Under the pieces are notes generated by a model. The model did not search any database. It was given only the letters and a program-made list of their open reading frames with translations, and was not told where the DNA came from. Made by a program: the position numbers and the translations under genes. From positions 12,480,557-12,544,556 of the forward strand of contig OZ234500.1 of the NCBI GenBank assembly GCA_965153455.1: a stretch of 64,000 nucleotides of DNA, written 5' to 3'. Every line of letters begins with the position of its first letter. Position 1 is the stretch's first letter. This DNA is from Sphagnum compactum. Taxonomy: Eukaryota; Bryophyta; Sphagnopsida; Sphagnales. This document shows positions 31,862 through 43,715 of this stretch, piece after piece.

Positions 31862-32190
31862 GATTCTTCATGATGTTCACAGATTGCACAAGGTGATTCT
31901 TCTTCATGATGTCCATAGATTGCACAACGATTTCACAAGGTGCTTCTTCACGATGTCCACATATTTGCACAAGGATTGCACAAGGTGATTCTTCTTCATG
32001 ATATCCAAAGATTGCACAAGGTGCTTCTTCACGATGTCCACAGATTTTGCACAAGGATTGCACAAGGTGATTCTTCTTCACGATATCCATAGATTGCACA
32101 AGCATTGCACAAGGTGCTTCCTCATGATGTTCATCGGTTGCACAAGGATTTCACAAGGTCATTCTTGATGATGTGCATAGATTGCGCAAG
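31862..32190. repeat. Minisatellite, about 45-bp unit, eight copies
   Basis: The core TTCTTC(A/C)(C/T)GATGTCCA followed by AGATTGCACAAGG recurs near 31863, 31895, 31942, 31987, 32023, 32070, 32116 and 32160. Copies alternate between GTGATTCTTC and GTGCTTCTTC types, suggesting a higher-order unit of about 90 bp. The minus-strand frame through it encodes HREEAPC-like repeats but has no gene context. Confidence 0.85.
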
Positions 32191-33445
32191 GTAAGATGAG
32201 GAGGGAGGACATTTGGTACAAAAAACCCAACACCGCAAGCTATGAAACAGACAATCTGGAATCTGTGTTGACCAAGAACACATCGCCAGATCCTAGAAAA
32301 TAACGTTTTTGTTTCACGGAACAATTGTGGAGTTCAAAATCAATAAAAAGCTGCAACTTCATGCAACTTTTGTAGTTGCGGACTTTTGTACTGAAGCACA
32401 ATTTCATGGAGACCTGCTGCTGCATTCCACCAGAACGCTGTATGAATTAGGAGAGCTCTCCTGTATGGAGAGTGTTTGGAGAAGCTCATGCCATGTCCAC
32501 TTCGTCTGCATCTTTAACAGAAAGTTGTTTGCTCACAGAACACTCAATTATGTTTTTGGATGCTTGGCCATGTATTCAATGCTGTCATTATTGGCTGCTA
32601 GATTGCTGCTCAGCATGTGAAGGAGAGTCCTCAGGATGCTTGCGATAGTGCAAGGGAGAGACTTGGGGCTTGGCTCAGAAGACATATAACAGGTGGGGAG
32701 TGAACAACTCAGTGCATGGCAAAAAATGATGCAAGGGTTTCTGCAAAAGACAGCTTAAGATTCATGGGCAGGAATGGTGAACAAGTCTGGAGGCTGGAAA
32801 AGAAGATGCAGCAGGATTGGGAATCCTTGTGCAAACTAGGTTGTAAAACACAGCAGAGGGCTATGGAAGCTCACAAAGCACCACTAGAGTTCCAATTGCT
32901 CATTTCATGGATCTGAAAACACTCACCAGATTTAACATCCCCAACTAAGAAATCTTGGGAGTAGAAATTATAACCATCAAAACATGGAAGTCACCAGCAT
33001 ACACCATCTGTGCAAAGCTCAAATGAACTCCAATGGATGTATTTCTTTAAAACTCACCATTTCATAGAGAAACTGGAGAGGTTCTCAAAGATTTGTGAAA
33101 ACTGGTACTCGCAGCAAATGGCAGACAGGCTACTAGTGTCATCCATAGCTTCAAGAACAGTTCAATTTAGTGATTTTTTATGTTGAGTTTGTGATAGATG
33201 TGCCATATTAGTGCTAATTGTACACAACTAGAAGGCCAACAAATTGCATGACTGAGCCTCATCCTGTTCAGTTCATGCAGTGAAATTCAGCACTGTTGCA
33301 ACCAAAACAGCCCAAAACTGAATGCAAAACTAAATGCAAAGGAAAGCTTACAATGGATGGAAGTCAAACCACCTCCTTCAGTAAAGGAAATATGCTTTCT
33401 CTAACGAGTAGAGCACTTTGATCAACTTTCTCTTTGTATTTAAGA

Positions 33446-36400
33446 CTAATAGCCAGTGCCAGGGGGCACTGGCTGTGGAGGAGCCTGCCTGCCCCAGCCA
33501 TTGCCCCCATACCGACCACCTCGTCCTCCTCCCCCTCTTCCTCGTTCCCAACTTCCTCGTCCCCCTCCCCCCCTCCCTTGCTCCCAGCCTCCCCCTTCAG
33601 ACCACACAAAAATAAGAGTCAATGGTCCAAGCCAAAAGTGCACTACAGTGGAAAATGAACTTGAATTGCCTGCTGACCTTCACTTGACAAAAAGACTCCA
33701 AGGTCCTGCTGCACTTGAAATAGGTGATAATCCCTGGATCTATCACTAAAGTGAGAGATTTATACAATAGTACAGTGCTCACAATGAACCACAACAAACC
33801 AGTGCATTAGAGGTGATACCTGGAGATGAATCCAGCTGATCCCATCCTCCAGATGCCTTGTCCCCACCTCCACTGGCAACAGGTGAGAGTTCTCCCCAAC
33901 CATCCCCTTCATTTGATTCTGCAGGCACATCCCAGCCAGACTTGGAACTTGTTTTCTTCGGAGATATGTCAGATTCTTTGCCAGGTGGCTGGACTTTTTT
34001 ACCCCAGTCACTGGCCTCAGGTTCAGAATCCTTGCCCTGATTCCAGGCTCCTGTGCTGCTGGGTGCTGGTGGCTCAATCTCACCCCTAGATACACCAGGA
34101 GCAGCAGGTTCCAGGGACCCCCAGTCACCACGAGGGGTGTCGACTTTTGAAGACCCCCGGTTCCTGTCATCTGTCACATGACATACAGACAATCTCACAT
34201 GAAAATTTGTCCCGTACACAGGTCTGTGTGGATCGTGAGCAAGTATGCTTCATGATGCATATGACTTACTATAAATTTTGGGCAAACTCTTCCCCCTTAA
34301 CCAAAGCAAGCTCCCACGCATCATAAGACAATAACCAACTCACCTCAAGAAAATAGAAATTTAGTCTCAGGTCCACCAAGATCTCGTACATACCTGCAGC
34401 TGCTTGTCCCTGAGCTCCAGATGCATAATCACCAGATGGTCCAGAACCTCCCCAGTTACCCCCAACATCCCCACTACGTGCAGGAGTTGAGGATGCTGCC
34501 TGTGCATCCTGGCCCCAATTGTTGCCACTGGGATTTCCTACACCCGACCCTGCCTGATCCCAGCCTCCTTGGTCTCCACCTCCACCACTCTCCCGTCTTT
34601 GATTCCACCCTGCTCCCCCTTGTCCACTGCCACCTGACCCATTCTCCCAACCACCACGGGAAGCAGCTGGGGCATTGTTCCACCCACCTCCAGTACCACT
34701 TTCCCACCCACTCCTAACCCCCTCAGTGCTGTTGCTTGTGGTTCCCACCTTACCCCAATTATCACCCCCCGAGGACACTCCACCTGCAGTACTATCCCAG
34801 CCACCTCCTCCTGAATTTGTTGTTCCAGTATCATTAACCCAAGCAGCCCCTCCTGAACTTGTTGTCCCTGCATCCTTATCCCAACCACCCCCTTGAGAGG
34901 ACCCTGCATTGGCCCAACTTCCTTTGCCCCACGCAGAGCTTCTATTGCCTCCCTGACCATAGTCTTGACCACGCCCACCATTACCCCTACCTCCACCCCA
35001 TCCTCCTCCTCTGCCACCTCTTGCACCCCCTCCATGATCCCATCCATTTCTATTATCGTAGCTAAATCCACCCGAGTTTGGGGGCTTGCCCAACCCAGAA
35101 CTATACCCAAAACTACCAGGGCTGTAGGCACTAGGAGCAGGGCTTCGTGGAGGCACCATGGCTGCAAGTGCTCTTCTTGGGGGTGCCTCTGGAATTGGAT
35201 CATTGAAATGCTTTTGGAAGTATGCTACTAGCTTGTCAATGTTCTCAAAATTCCTTTTGCGGTATCGAAAGCCCTTGGGAGAGATTGAAATGTACTCATG
35301 ATGTGGATTAATAGAACGGATGTATGAAAGCATGAAGGCACCAGGATGCTCATGGGCAATAGAGAAAGAGTAAGGAATGCGCTTGGGATTTTCCACCTTC
35401 TCAGATCGCAAGGTTTCATCAATCTCCACCTTGGACCCATGCTTGAATTTGCGGTACTGGAGCATCTCACGCAAAAAGCTCACCACTGGATCTACATATC
35501 GAGCAATTACCTGCATACAAGAACTTCTATAAGATGGTACCAATTCTGAACACCAGTACATGCATGGAGATTCTCACTAGATTTGTTGATTTTAAAGCAG
35601 GAAATGAAATTTTTGTAGTTCAAACCTCATCAAGATCTTCATAGGTTTCACCATCAATTGTTAGAGTTTTTCCGAGGCTGAGAAAGCTGGTCACATCCCG
35701 GCCTTCTTTTCCACCTTCTAATATATCGATATTGGTGTAAACACCATCACTAATTTTCAGGGTCATTGACAAGTGAGTTGGTCCCTTGCTACTGGGACGG
35801 ATTATGACTTCGCCTACATCCTTCTCCTCCAATGCCTGCACCCCAGCATTCAATTCCAAGGAATATGGGTATCTGATCAAAGGTTCCAAAACAATCTCAG
35901 AAAATTATAGGTGCTCATTTAACCATTCCACACTCAATCAACCCTGCCTCCTAAGCTTTACACCTTAGTTTACTCTTACAGAAAACCTCAACCAATTGCA
36001 TTTTCAAACATAGAAAGATTTCAGACTTGAGCAGATATGCTACAAACAGTTTCAGGTGGAGACTAAGTTTCTTGCATTAAGGCAAAGGATTCCCAAGGTC
36101 AGAAGAGAAATACCTAAACAACAAAGCAACACAGATCGCTTCAAAGGACAGTGGACCAGTCTCTGGACGGTTAATGAATCAATGCTCAGGAGATTATTAT
36201 TACCTTGATTGCTTCATCTACAGGAACATTTTGAAACTGTGGGTGTACTATCATTCGTGGTTTGAAGGCCTTTTTTTTCTCCTCTTCTTTCCTCTTGCGG
36301 GCCTTCTCATATTCAAGGCGCAGGAAGTTCTTGTCTTCTGAGTAGTAAGGATCACGTCGCTGACGATCACCCCAGAAATCTCCCCTGAGATCACTACCCC

Positions 36401-39400
36401 TGCAGAATTGATCAATCAAGACATGTATTAGCTGTATGAAGACCCAATACTTCTCTACCTGCAGCTACAATTGCTGCATTATTGATCTTCTGTCCAGTAG
36501 TGCTTCAGCCACACACTGAGGTCATATGTAACACAAATGTCCCACATGCTCAGACATATGTGGTCATTCATGTCCAAGTTTACATAGGTGTGTTGAAAAA
36601 TCAGAACCCTATTGAATGATAAAGCGTAACATTAGTTGTACATGCCCATATGCATGTTTACGTGGTACCAGGCAAATGTCTAAGTAATAATACCGGTCAT
36701 ACATGCCCCATTACATCTCTATGTGGCCATAAACTCAGGTAGAGGTCCTAACGTCATCATATATGCCTGAGTCATTATTTGAGTTGTCAGATATGCCCCA
36801 AGTGCATATGTTAGCAGGTATATAAACCCAAGAGAATGCTAGTGTCCAAGCATGCCTAAGAGAATGTTTTAAGTGGTCTTATAAACCCAAAAGAATACCA
36901 AATTGGCCATCTTCACTGAAACTGCTTGCATGGTTAAATACACCCAAGTGAATACCAAAGTGGTCATATACTCCCATGTCATAGATCAAGTGTTGAGGGC
37001 CTTACTTGCAAGTCAAATCCACTATGTACTTAGCCCTGTCCACATCTTTAACCCGGCATGTCACCATACTCCCTTCAGCCACTTTGTCACTTGGTACCAC
37101 ATCTGGTTCATCAGAGATGTCCTCTTTCTGGATGAAACCCAACAGTCCTGACTCCAAAACACACATCACTCGGTTTTGCTGCACTTTTCTGACTGTGGCT
37201 TGCACAAGACGGCCTGGAGCCAATGTCTCTTCACTCTCACCACTCAGCATGTAGAACTCCTCATCTGGATTAGGATCTGCATAGTCATAACGCCACTCAC
37301 GGAATCCATACTGCAGCTCTGATTTTATCAGCTCTAATGTCTGAACCCTTTTGGTTTGCCCACGCACTTCCACATCCTGGGCATATTCCTCAATATCAAC
37401 TGTGGACAGAACATTGGGGTTTGTCATAACATGTTCAACAGCCATTTCCAAGAAGTCATCATCAACATCCTCATCATTTTGCCTTGCCTCTTCCTTGAAT
37501 GCAGCCTCTGCCATGTTCTTAGCCACTAAATAGGACTCTGGATGAATTCGAGTGTCATCAAGGGGATCCAACGTTGAATTTCCTGAGGCTGCCTGTCCAG
37601 TCCCTCGAACGCGGATGAAACCTGCTGAGTTTATGAATACCTTCTTTCCCATAAGTCGTGCATAGAGCTCCTTCCGGGTGCTCACCCGACCCACACTTTG
37701 GATAGCACGCTGAATTGCACCCGCTTTCCGAGGACCAAGACCAGCAATGAATTGGAGAGGAGAAAATAGCCAATCATGTGAGGCTGCAAGATTGATGTCA
37801 ATTCCCACCTGGTTGGTGACTGTCACCATTACACGTTCAATTGCTTCATAGACCTCCTCAGAGTTCAGGCTACTTTGCATGGGATGCAAGTGTAGGGAAA
37901 GGACCTCCTTGGCCGGGCCACATAAAGAAGCTATCATAGCTACTGGGTTCTGGAAAAATCGACCTAGAGCAACTGCTCGCCTTACAATACCTGCACAAAT
38001 GCCAATTAATGTCAAGCAACTGCTCGAGGTACAAAACAAAGTTTCTCAAAAGCTTTTGCAAATGACAATCAAGACCTTTGGGATTTATTCAACCAGATTA
38101 GAGCCACACCAACAAGAAAAGAATCATTAGAACCACAGCAAAGAGAAAAGAACCACACCCACCTGGCTGTCCTGGAAGCTGTTCTTGAGAGACCTGTGAA
38201 TTTTCATACAGAGAGGGGATAGATTCATCCCCATATACCACCTTTATCATGTCCAAACCTTCTGCCAGATCACGGGGATGCTGCTCCACAACTTTGAAAA
38301 TCACATGCTGCAAGAGTGCCCACACAAATCTCACAATGAACATGATGGAAGTCTAAATACCCAGTGACTAAAAGCAGTTGATAAGTCATCCCATCAAACA
38401 ATACAGCTGTAGCAAACATTTGTCCATTCCTTTTCTAAAGGCACATCATGTCTTTATAGGTGAAGTCACGCACTTCAAAAATGTCCTTCTGTAGGTGGCG
38501 ACACTGCAGGTTTGCAGCCCCCAACACAACAACATGGGGCTGGTAGTCTCGCATAAACTGCAGCAACCGATCTTGATCATTATTTTTCCGCTGCTGCTGC
38601 TCAGGACTTGCAGCCCGAATATTCAAATAGCCTGTATAGAGTACATTCATAACCTCACCAGCAGAATCCAGCATGACAAATGTGGTAGCAGGGTTACCGG
38701 GCCCCCAACAACAGGCAAGCACACGGGGAACAACCACAGAATCAATTCGGTCTTCAGTGTCCACCACCTTGGGTGGTACATAGGGAGCCATGGAGACTTT
38801 CTTCCATAACTTCAACCCACATTCTGCAGCCAGCCAGTGCTTGGCTCGTGCAGCCATGATCATTCGTGCCTCTTTCTCCATTGATGGAAGGACAATGGAC
38901 ACCAATGCATCCCGCAATATTTGCCTCCTATGCTCATTCCACTGCTGTGCAGTAAGGCTTACGCCCTCACTAAGATACAGTGATTCAAATTCCTGCATCA
39001 GTGTACTCTCAATGATGTCCTTGGGAAGTCCAATTGTGACCTCAAGCTGCTTTTCTTCTTCAGCCTTTTGGATAAGAAGCCACTGCTCATCACAAAATGC
39101 ATTTACTGGCTTGTTCAGAAGCCATTTCACACCTGCATATGGATGGAAGGAATCAATTGCACCATTGCCTTCCGCAGTTGGCTTGGTGCTCACCACTGCC
39201 TTGTCAGTGTAAATGTTACGCACATACTCACGCACAGCTGGCTCTGTGCTGATTTCCACAGACACCTGCAGACTCCAGCATAGCCCATCCTCCTGTAAGA
39301 TAGGGAGCTCCACATCCATGCCTCTCACACACCTCAATGACAATTTGTAAAGTACAAAGAAATCAGTTCACAGGTATTCCTTAAGGGAAGACATGAAAAG

Positions 39401-42400
39401 TTTGGTCCCTCAGGACATACAAGACCACGAGATTTGTAAAGTTCAGACCCAAGAAGTGTGTACAGGATGATCCATAGAGTGCAAAAGACAGCATCTCACC
39501 ATGTGCCTAGCACCTTTTATGACAGATTGCGGGTCCCGAAACTCTCCAGCAGTCTCATTAGCCCTTGCACAAAACCTGGAAGCCAGTTCATCTGGAGAAA
39601 ATGCTTCATCTTCCACATCATGCCTCTGCAAAAATAACAATCAACATGATCATAAAGGGTGGTTTTGCAGAACTCTGGCCACAATAAAATGCATCTAAAT
39701 CATCAGTTTGAAAGTGGACATGGTCACCAATAGGGTTGCATGATGTGATGCACCTTGTACATAACTAGAAGATTCTCGCCAAACTGATCAGGACTGAGGC
39801 CAAAGTGCTTTGCCACACTTGCAAGACCAGCTTTGCGGCAGATGCTGTAGAAAGACCTGCGCTTAGGCCGCTTGAAACCACCCGCAGCAATTTCAACTTC
39901 ATCAGGAGGGAAGTGGAGGTTGAATTTGGCATCAACATCATCAATTGCTTGTTCTGAAGGCGCATCTGCAAGTGCACAGAGCAACTTTTCCACTAGATCT
40001 TCCTTCTCAGGATCATCCCTGGCATCGACTGGGATACGCCTCTCATATGCTGCCTGAAGAGACATTTTTCGGCCCTGCAAAAGTAGCCATTTCTTGTCCC
40101 AATGTTGCACTGCCCACAGCGCCTGCCCTCATGCACACATAGCACTGATGTTGATCAGAAAATCGATCAAAATCAGTGTCGATTTGCTAATCCTACTACT
40201 TCCCCTATAAATTCTTTAGCAACAAAATGCAAGCAGTGTATTGCACGAACCTCATGGTTTTGTATCTTATGTTTGTCATCCCTGTCATCGACATCAGGTT
40301 CGCCTAAGAGATCCAGGCATTCTTCTCTTCGATACATTGCAATGAATGGCAGCTGCATATATATGGAATAACAAGTCCAAAGCAACTGTCAAAAGCAGTC
40401 CAAGACCTTCAAACAAAGTCTTAATCTCTTCAAGAAGAGTCACTAAACTGCAGACATACTACCCCATGCAATTATTTGAAGGATCTAGGTGCCATGCCCT
40501 GCATTTTTTTCTTTAAATCAGTACATTGCTTGTAGCATATTTCAAAATGATACCTCTTCATCATTTGCAAGAGCTGAGTCAAAGAGAAAGGGAGAGTAGC
40601 ACACCTCCAGTTTCTCATCATGTACCATCTGGAGAACGTTGGCAATTTGTTTCACAATTTCAGCCTTGTCCATCTTTGAAAGATACCGCAACTCAGGGTG
40701 CACAGGGACAGCTAGGTGACCAAAGGCTCGATCAAAGATCCAATCAGCTTCTCTTGTAGCAGTCTCTGATTCAGGGAATGCACCTGCTGCCTCTTCCAGA
40801 ATCTACAAGCATGGACAAGAAAGTGACATCCAATTTAAAAAGCTGCCCAAGAGCCCTTTTAAGTGAACACCCAGGTTCTTGTTCCACCTGCATTGCAGAC
40901 ACCTTCCAATCTTTGACACCAGAAACACACAGTAAATCTGAATACTGTAAATTAATAGATTCTGTTAATTACATACTTGAAGTCTTTCAGGCACATCAGT
41001 TTCCCTGAGCCGGTCATCTTTCTCAGTCAAAAACTTCTCCTCAAGCAAACTTGGCTCGAATTGCTTCTCCAGAAGCTTTTGAGGTGGAGCACGCTGTCCA
41101 TGACCATAATCATCCTCATCTTTCTCCTCATCTCTCAATTCATCATCAAGTCCAGCTGCTCCAGTCATCATATGCTTACGTCGCTCCTCCAGCAAGGATG
41201 ACACATCACCAAAAATTTCCTGGGCTTCTTGCAGTGCTATAGAATTGATCCCTGGAGCTTGTCTGAATGGTTTTTTCTTCTTTTTCACCTTTTTCCGCCT
41301 ACAACACAAGCCTCAAGGCAATTAGATCACAAAACAGAAGTAGGTCAATATGAGATACAATTCAGGAACTCAAGTTGCAGACATCAGCTGTGCATTCTGT
41401 AATCACAGATGTGGTTTGAGCTGAACAAGCACACACCTAGAAGGCTGCCCAAGCTCATCAACATCTTCTTCATCAACAATGAAATCAGCCATCTCATCAT
41501 CTTCTTCACCCATTTCCTCTTCCTCTTCTTCCTCAAGCTCTTCATCATCCCTGACATCAGGAGCTCCACCTACATATTCAAATTGCCATTCATTTACCAC
41601 TTTAGAATACAGCCTGCATCACTTCCCTCATATGTGCAAGACAATACAAAAGTACCCTGCAGGAAAAAACATGAGCCTCTTTGGAACTACACCTTCATCA
41701 TCCCCAAAAAGAGATCTCTTGAGTTCCTCTTCAGCTGTGCGACCCCGCCGACCACCACCTTCTTCCTCATCATCCTCATCTGAAAGACCTATTCCCCCTG
41801 AGCCTTTTTCACCAGTTACCCGCCCTGCTTTCTTCAGCCGCTTGAACTTCTTGTTGTTGTCCTGACAGAGCTCAAACCAAACAACCATCAAATTCCCCCA
41901 TCCACTACAGTCTCTCTGGTTTGGGAGCAATAGCATGCAAGAGAGGTAAGGCATGGAAATGGGTGATCAAAAGAGGACAGCAGTAATCCTAAGTTTGCAT
42001 TTGTAATCCAGAGTCATCATTGGCCAGGACAGTCTGTACCACTTTTGGTGGTCGATGAAACCCTGTGACATTTGCTTCTAGCAGGTCATAATCATCCTCA
42101 TCAAGCAGATATCTCTCCTCCCCTCTGCAATCAGTGATCATGAATGTACACAGATCAGGAGAGTGCCGCACATACCCAACATGCAATGGCACCAAACTGG
42201 AAATTAAAAGATACAAGGGGCAAAATGAACCTAAAAACTGCAGTTGCATAAGAATTGGGAGAATGGTGGAAGCACGATTATGCCCAAATTGGTGTCACTT
42301 CAGACCTAGTGTGAGTTTGGACCACTCTATGTGGCCTCACTACAAAACTAAGATTCGCACTTTTATCTGCTTGTCATGACCCTGAAGTATCAATGGAATA

Positions 42401-43715
42401 TCATGCATCTCAAAGGTAAAACAAGAACCTCTTTTTGCGTTTTTTCTTCTTTGCTTTGGCTTCCTCATCACCACTATTCTTTGCATCATCTGCCTCCTCC
42501 TCTTCCTCCTCTTCTTCATCAACTATGAAATCATCCTTCTCATACTCATCCTGCCCTTCCTCTGCAATAAAATGCCAGCAAGCAATGGACAAGATATCAG
42601 GAATGTCTGGTGGTGAAATTCCCATTGAAAGACCTTACATGCACAAGCACAGTGGATACGAGCATTGACACACAGAACAACAGTGAACAAAATGACAGAA
42701 AAAAGAAATTACAAAAATGTAGGAATGCCCCACAGTTTTGCCATGACACTACAATTTCTTCTTTATATGATCTTTCTGATCAACCACAAGTAAAAAATTT
42801 GCATCATCAGAAGTGACAAAAAGACTAGAAATTTCCTCACAAGTTAGCATCTCCTTCATGCATAACAAGTCTTTCAGGAATGAAGATTATGCATAGAAGA
42901 TTATCATGCAAACACAAACTCATTCTCCAAGATTACAGACAAAATTAGGGTTTCATACAGTGATCTACCACTTCACTCTCAGATTCACACTCAAATGGAA
43001 TGGAAACAAGTGAATCCCAAAGGCACTGCTGCAAAGGGGAAAACAGGGTTTGAATCGCCTCACACAATTTAACTTTTGTTCTACCTCCACTAATTTGCCA
43101 CCAAAGAGAACCACAACAGCAAGTGTACAGTGCAACAAGAAAGGTATAGAACTAGGGTCTTTATTCAAGTACCATTTTCTTCATCGTCAAATGATTTCAT
43201 CGCCAACAGATTAACATTCCAACGAAAGGTACCAAGAAAACCGAGGAAACAACAACGGCATTCTTTCTAATACACCACCACCTTTTGCTGTTTTCCTTTT
43301 TCTTTCTTCTCTAAGGCAGAGGTGGCAAAGAACACAACAGGAGGAGCAGCAAAACATTGAGGTTTCCATGCCCTAAAATTAAATTTCTTCCTCCTCTTCA
43401 GCAATCCAAAACAGCAAAAAAAATTCAGACAGAATCATGATTGGGAAGGCAACGTTATTGATGCGTTATCTCTCTCCCATCATTCTTTTGGTTCTCACAA
43501 CACACACATGAAGTGGGGCCAAAAAAAAAAGACAAAGGAGACATTTGAAGGAGAAGAAGAAGAATCCCCTGACCTTCTTCTTCCTCGTCCTCATCGTCGT
43601 CGTCGTCGTCAGCAGCCTTGTTGTCCCTTACATCTTCATGTTCTTCCTCCTGCTCTTCTTCTTCTTCTTCTTCTCCATACTCCTGCTCTTCTTCTTCGTC
43701 CCCGGAATCAGCCAT
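33446..43715 (-). CDS. SPT6L: Transcription elongation factor SPT6-like with GW/WG-rich C-terminus
   Basis: Histone chaperone and RNA polymerase II elongation factor. Eighteen exons (5'->3'): 43715-43574, 42561-42429, 42124-42040, 41861-41693, 41569-41437, 41298-40977, 40802-40605, 40352-40251, 40122-39754, 39625-39500, 39265-38474, 38307-38163, 37990-37006, 36399-36204, 35835-35626, 35510-34394, 34170-33820, 33594-33446. They give 1907 aa. Order: acidic N-terminus (about 1-330); conserved core; YqgF-like region (about 790-857, VLACCWGPGNPATTFVML); helix-hairpin-helix (FIAGLGPRKAGAIQRAI, about 1000); S1 domain (about 1178-1233); tandem SH2 (about 1300-1480); Gly/Trp-rich tail with about 20 GW or WG motifs. 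Plant SPT6L has a similar Argonaute-hook-like tail. Start ATG lies directly before ADSGDEEEE. Confidence 0.95.
36495..36990. repeat. Degenerate minisatellite in SPT6L intron 13
   Basis: The intron between exons 13 and 14 (36400-37005) is largely built of diverged units of roughly 35-40 bp, built around (A/C)CCCAAGTGAATACC and GTGGTCATATA, with variants such as AACCCAAGAGAATGC and CCCAAAAGAATACC. The unit is too diverged for an exact copy number by eye. Confidence 0.65.

Larger units (their letters stand above)
30371..33445. other. Intergenic region between ERD2 (5' side) and SPT6L (3' side)
   Basis: Contains the ERD2 leader and promoter (a CTT-rich tract near 30490-30530 and an AAACCCTA motif near 30573), a CT microsatellite, a minisatellite at 31862-32190 and SPT6L 3' flank. 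Several open frames of up to 186 codons exist, but none has a recognisable product. Confidence 0.5.

Noticed and set aside
31830-32105. 91-codon minus-strand frame with HREEAPC-like repeats
   Set aside because: The repeats are explained by the 45-bp minisatellite; there is no gene context or plausible exon partner. Kept only as a finding about the array.
34538-35203. 221-codon minus-strand frame
   Set aside because: It is another frame of SPT6L exon 16, which is GC-rich and glycine-coding. The SH2-containing frame is the conserved one.
38790-39212. 140-codon plus-strand frame
   Set aside because: Antisense to the conserved SPT6L core exon 11.
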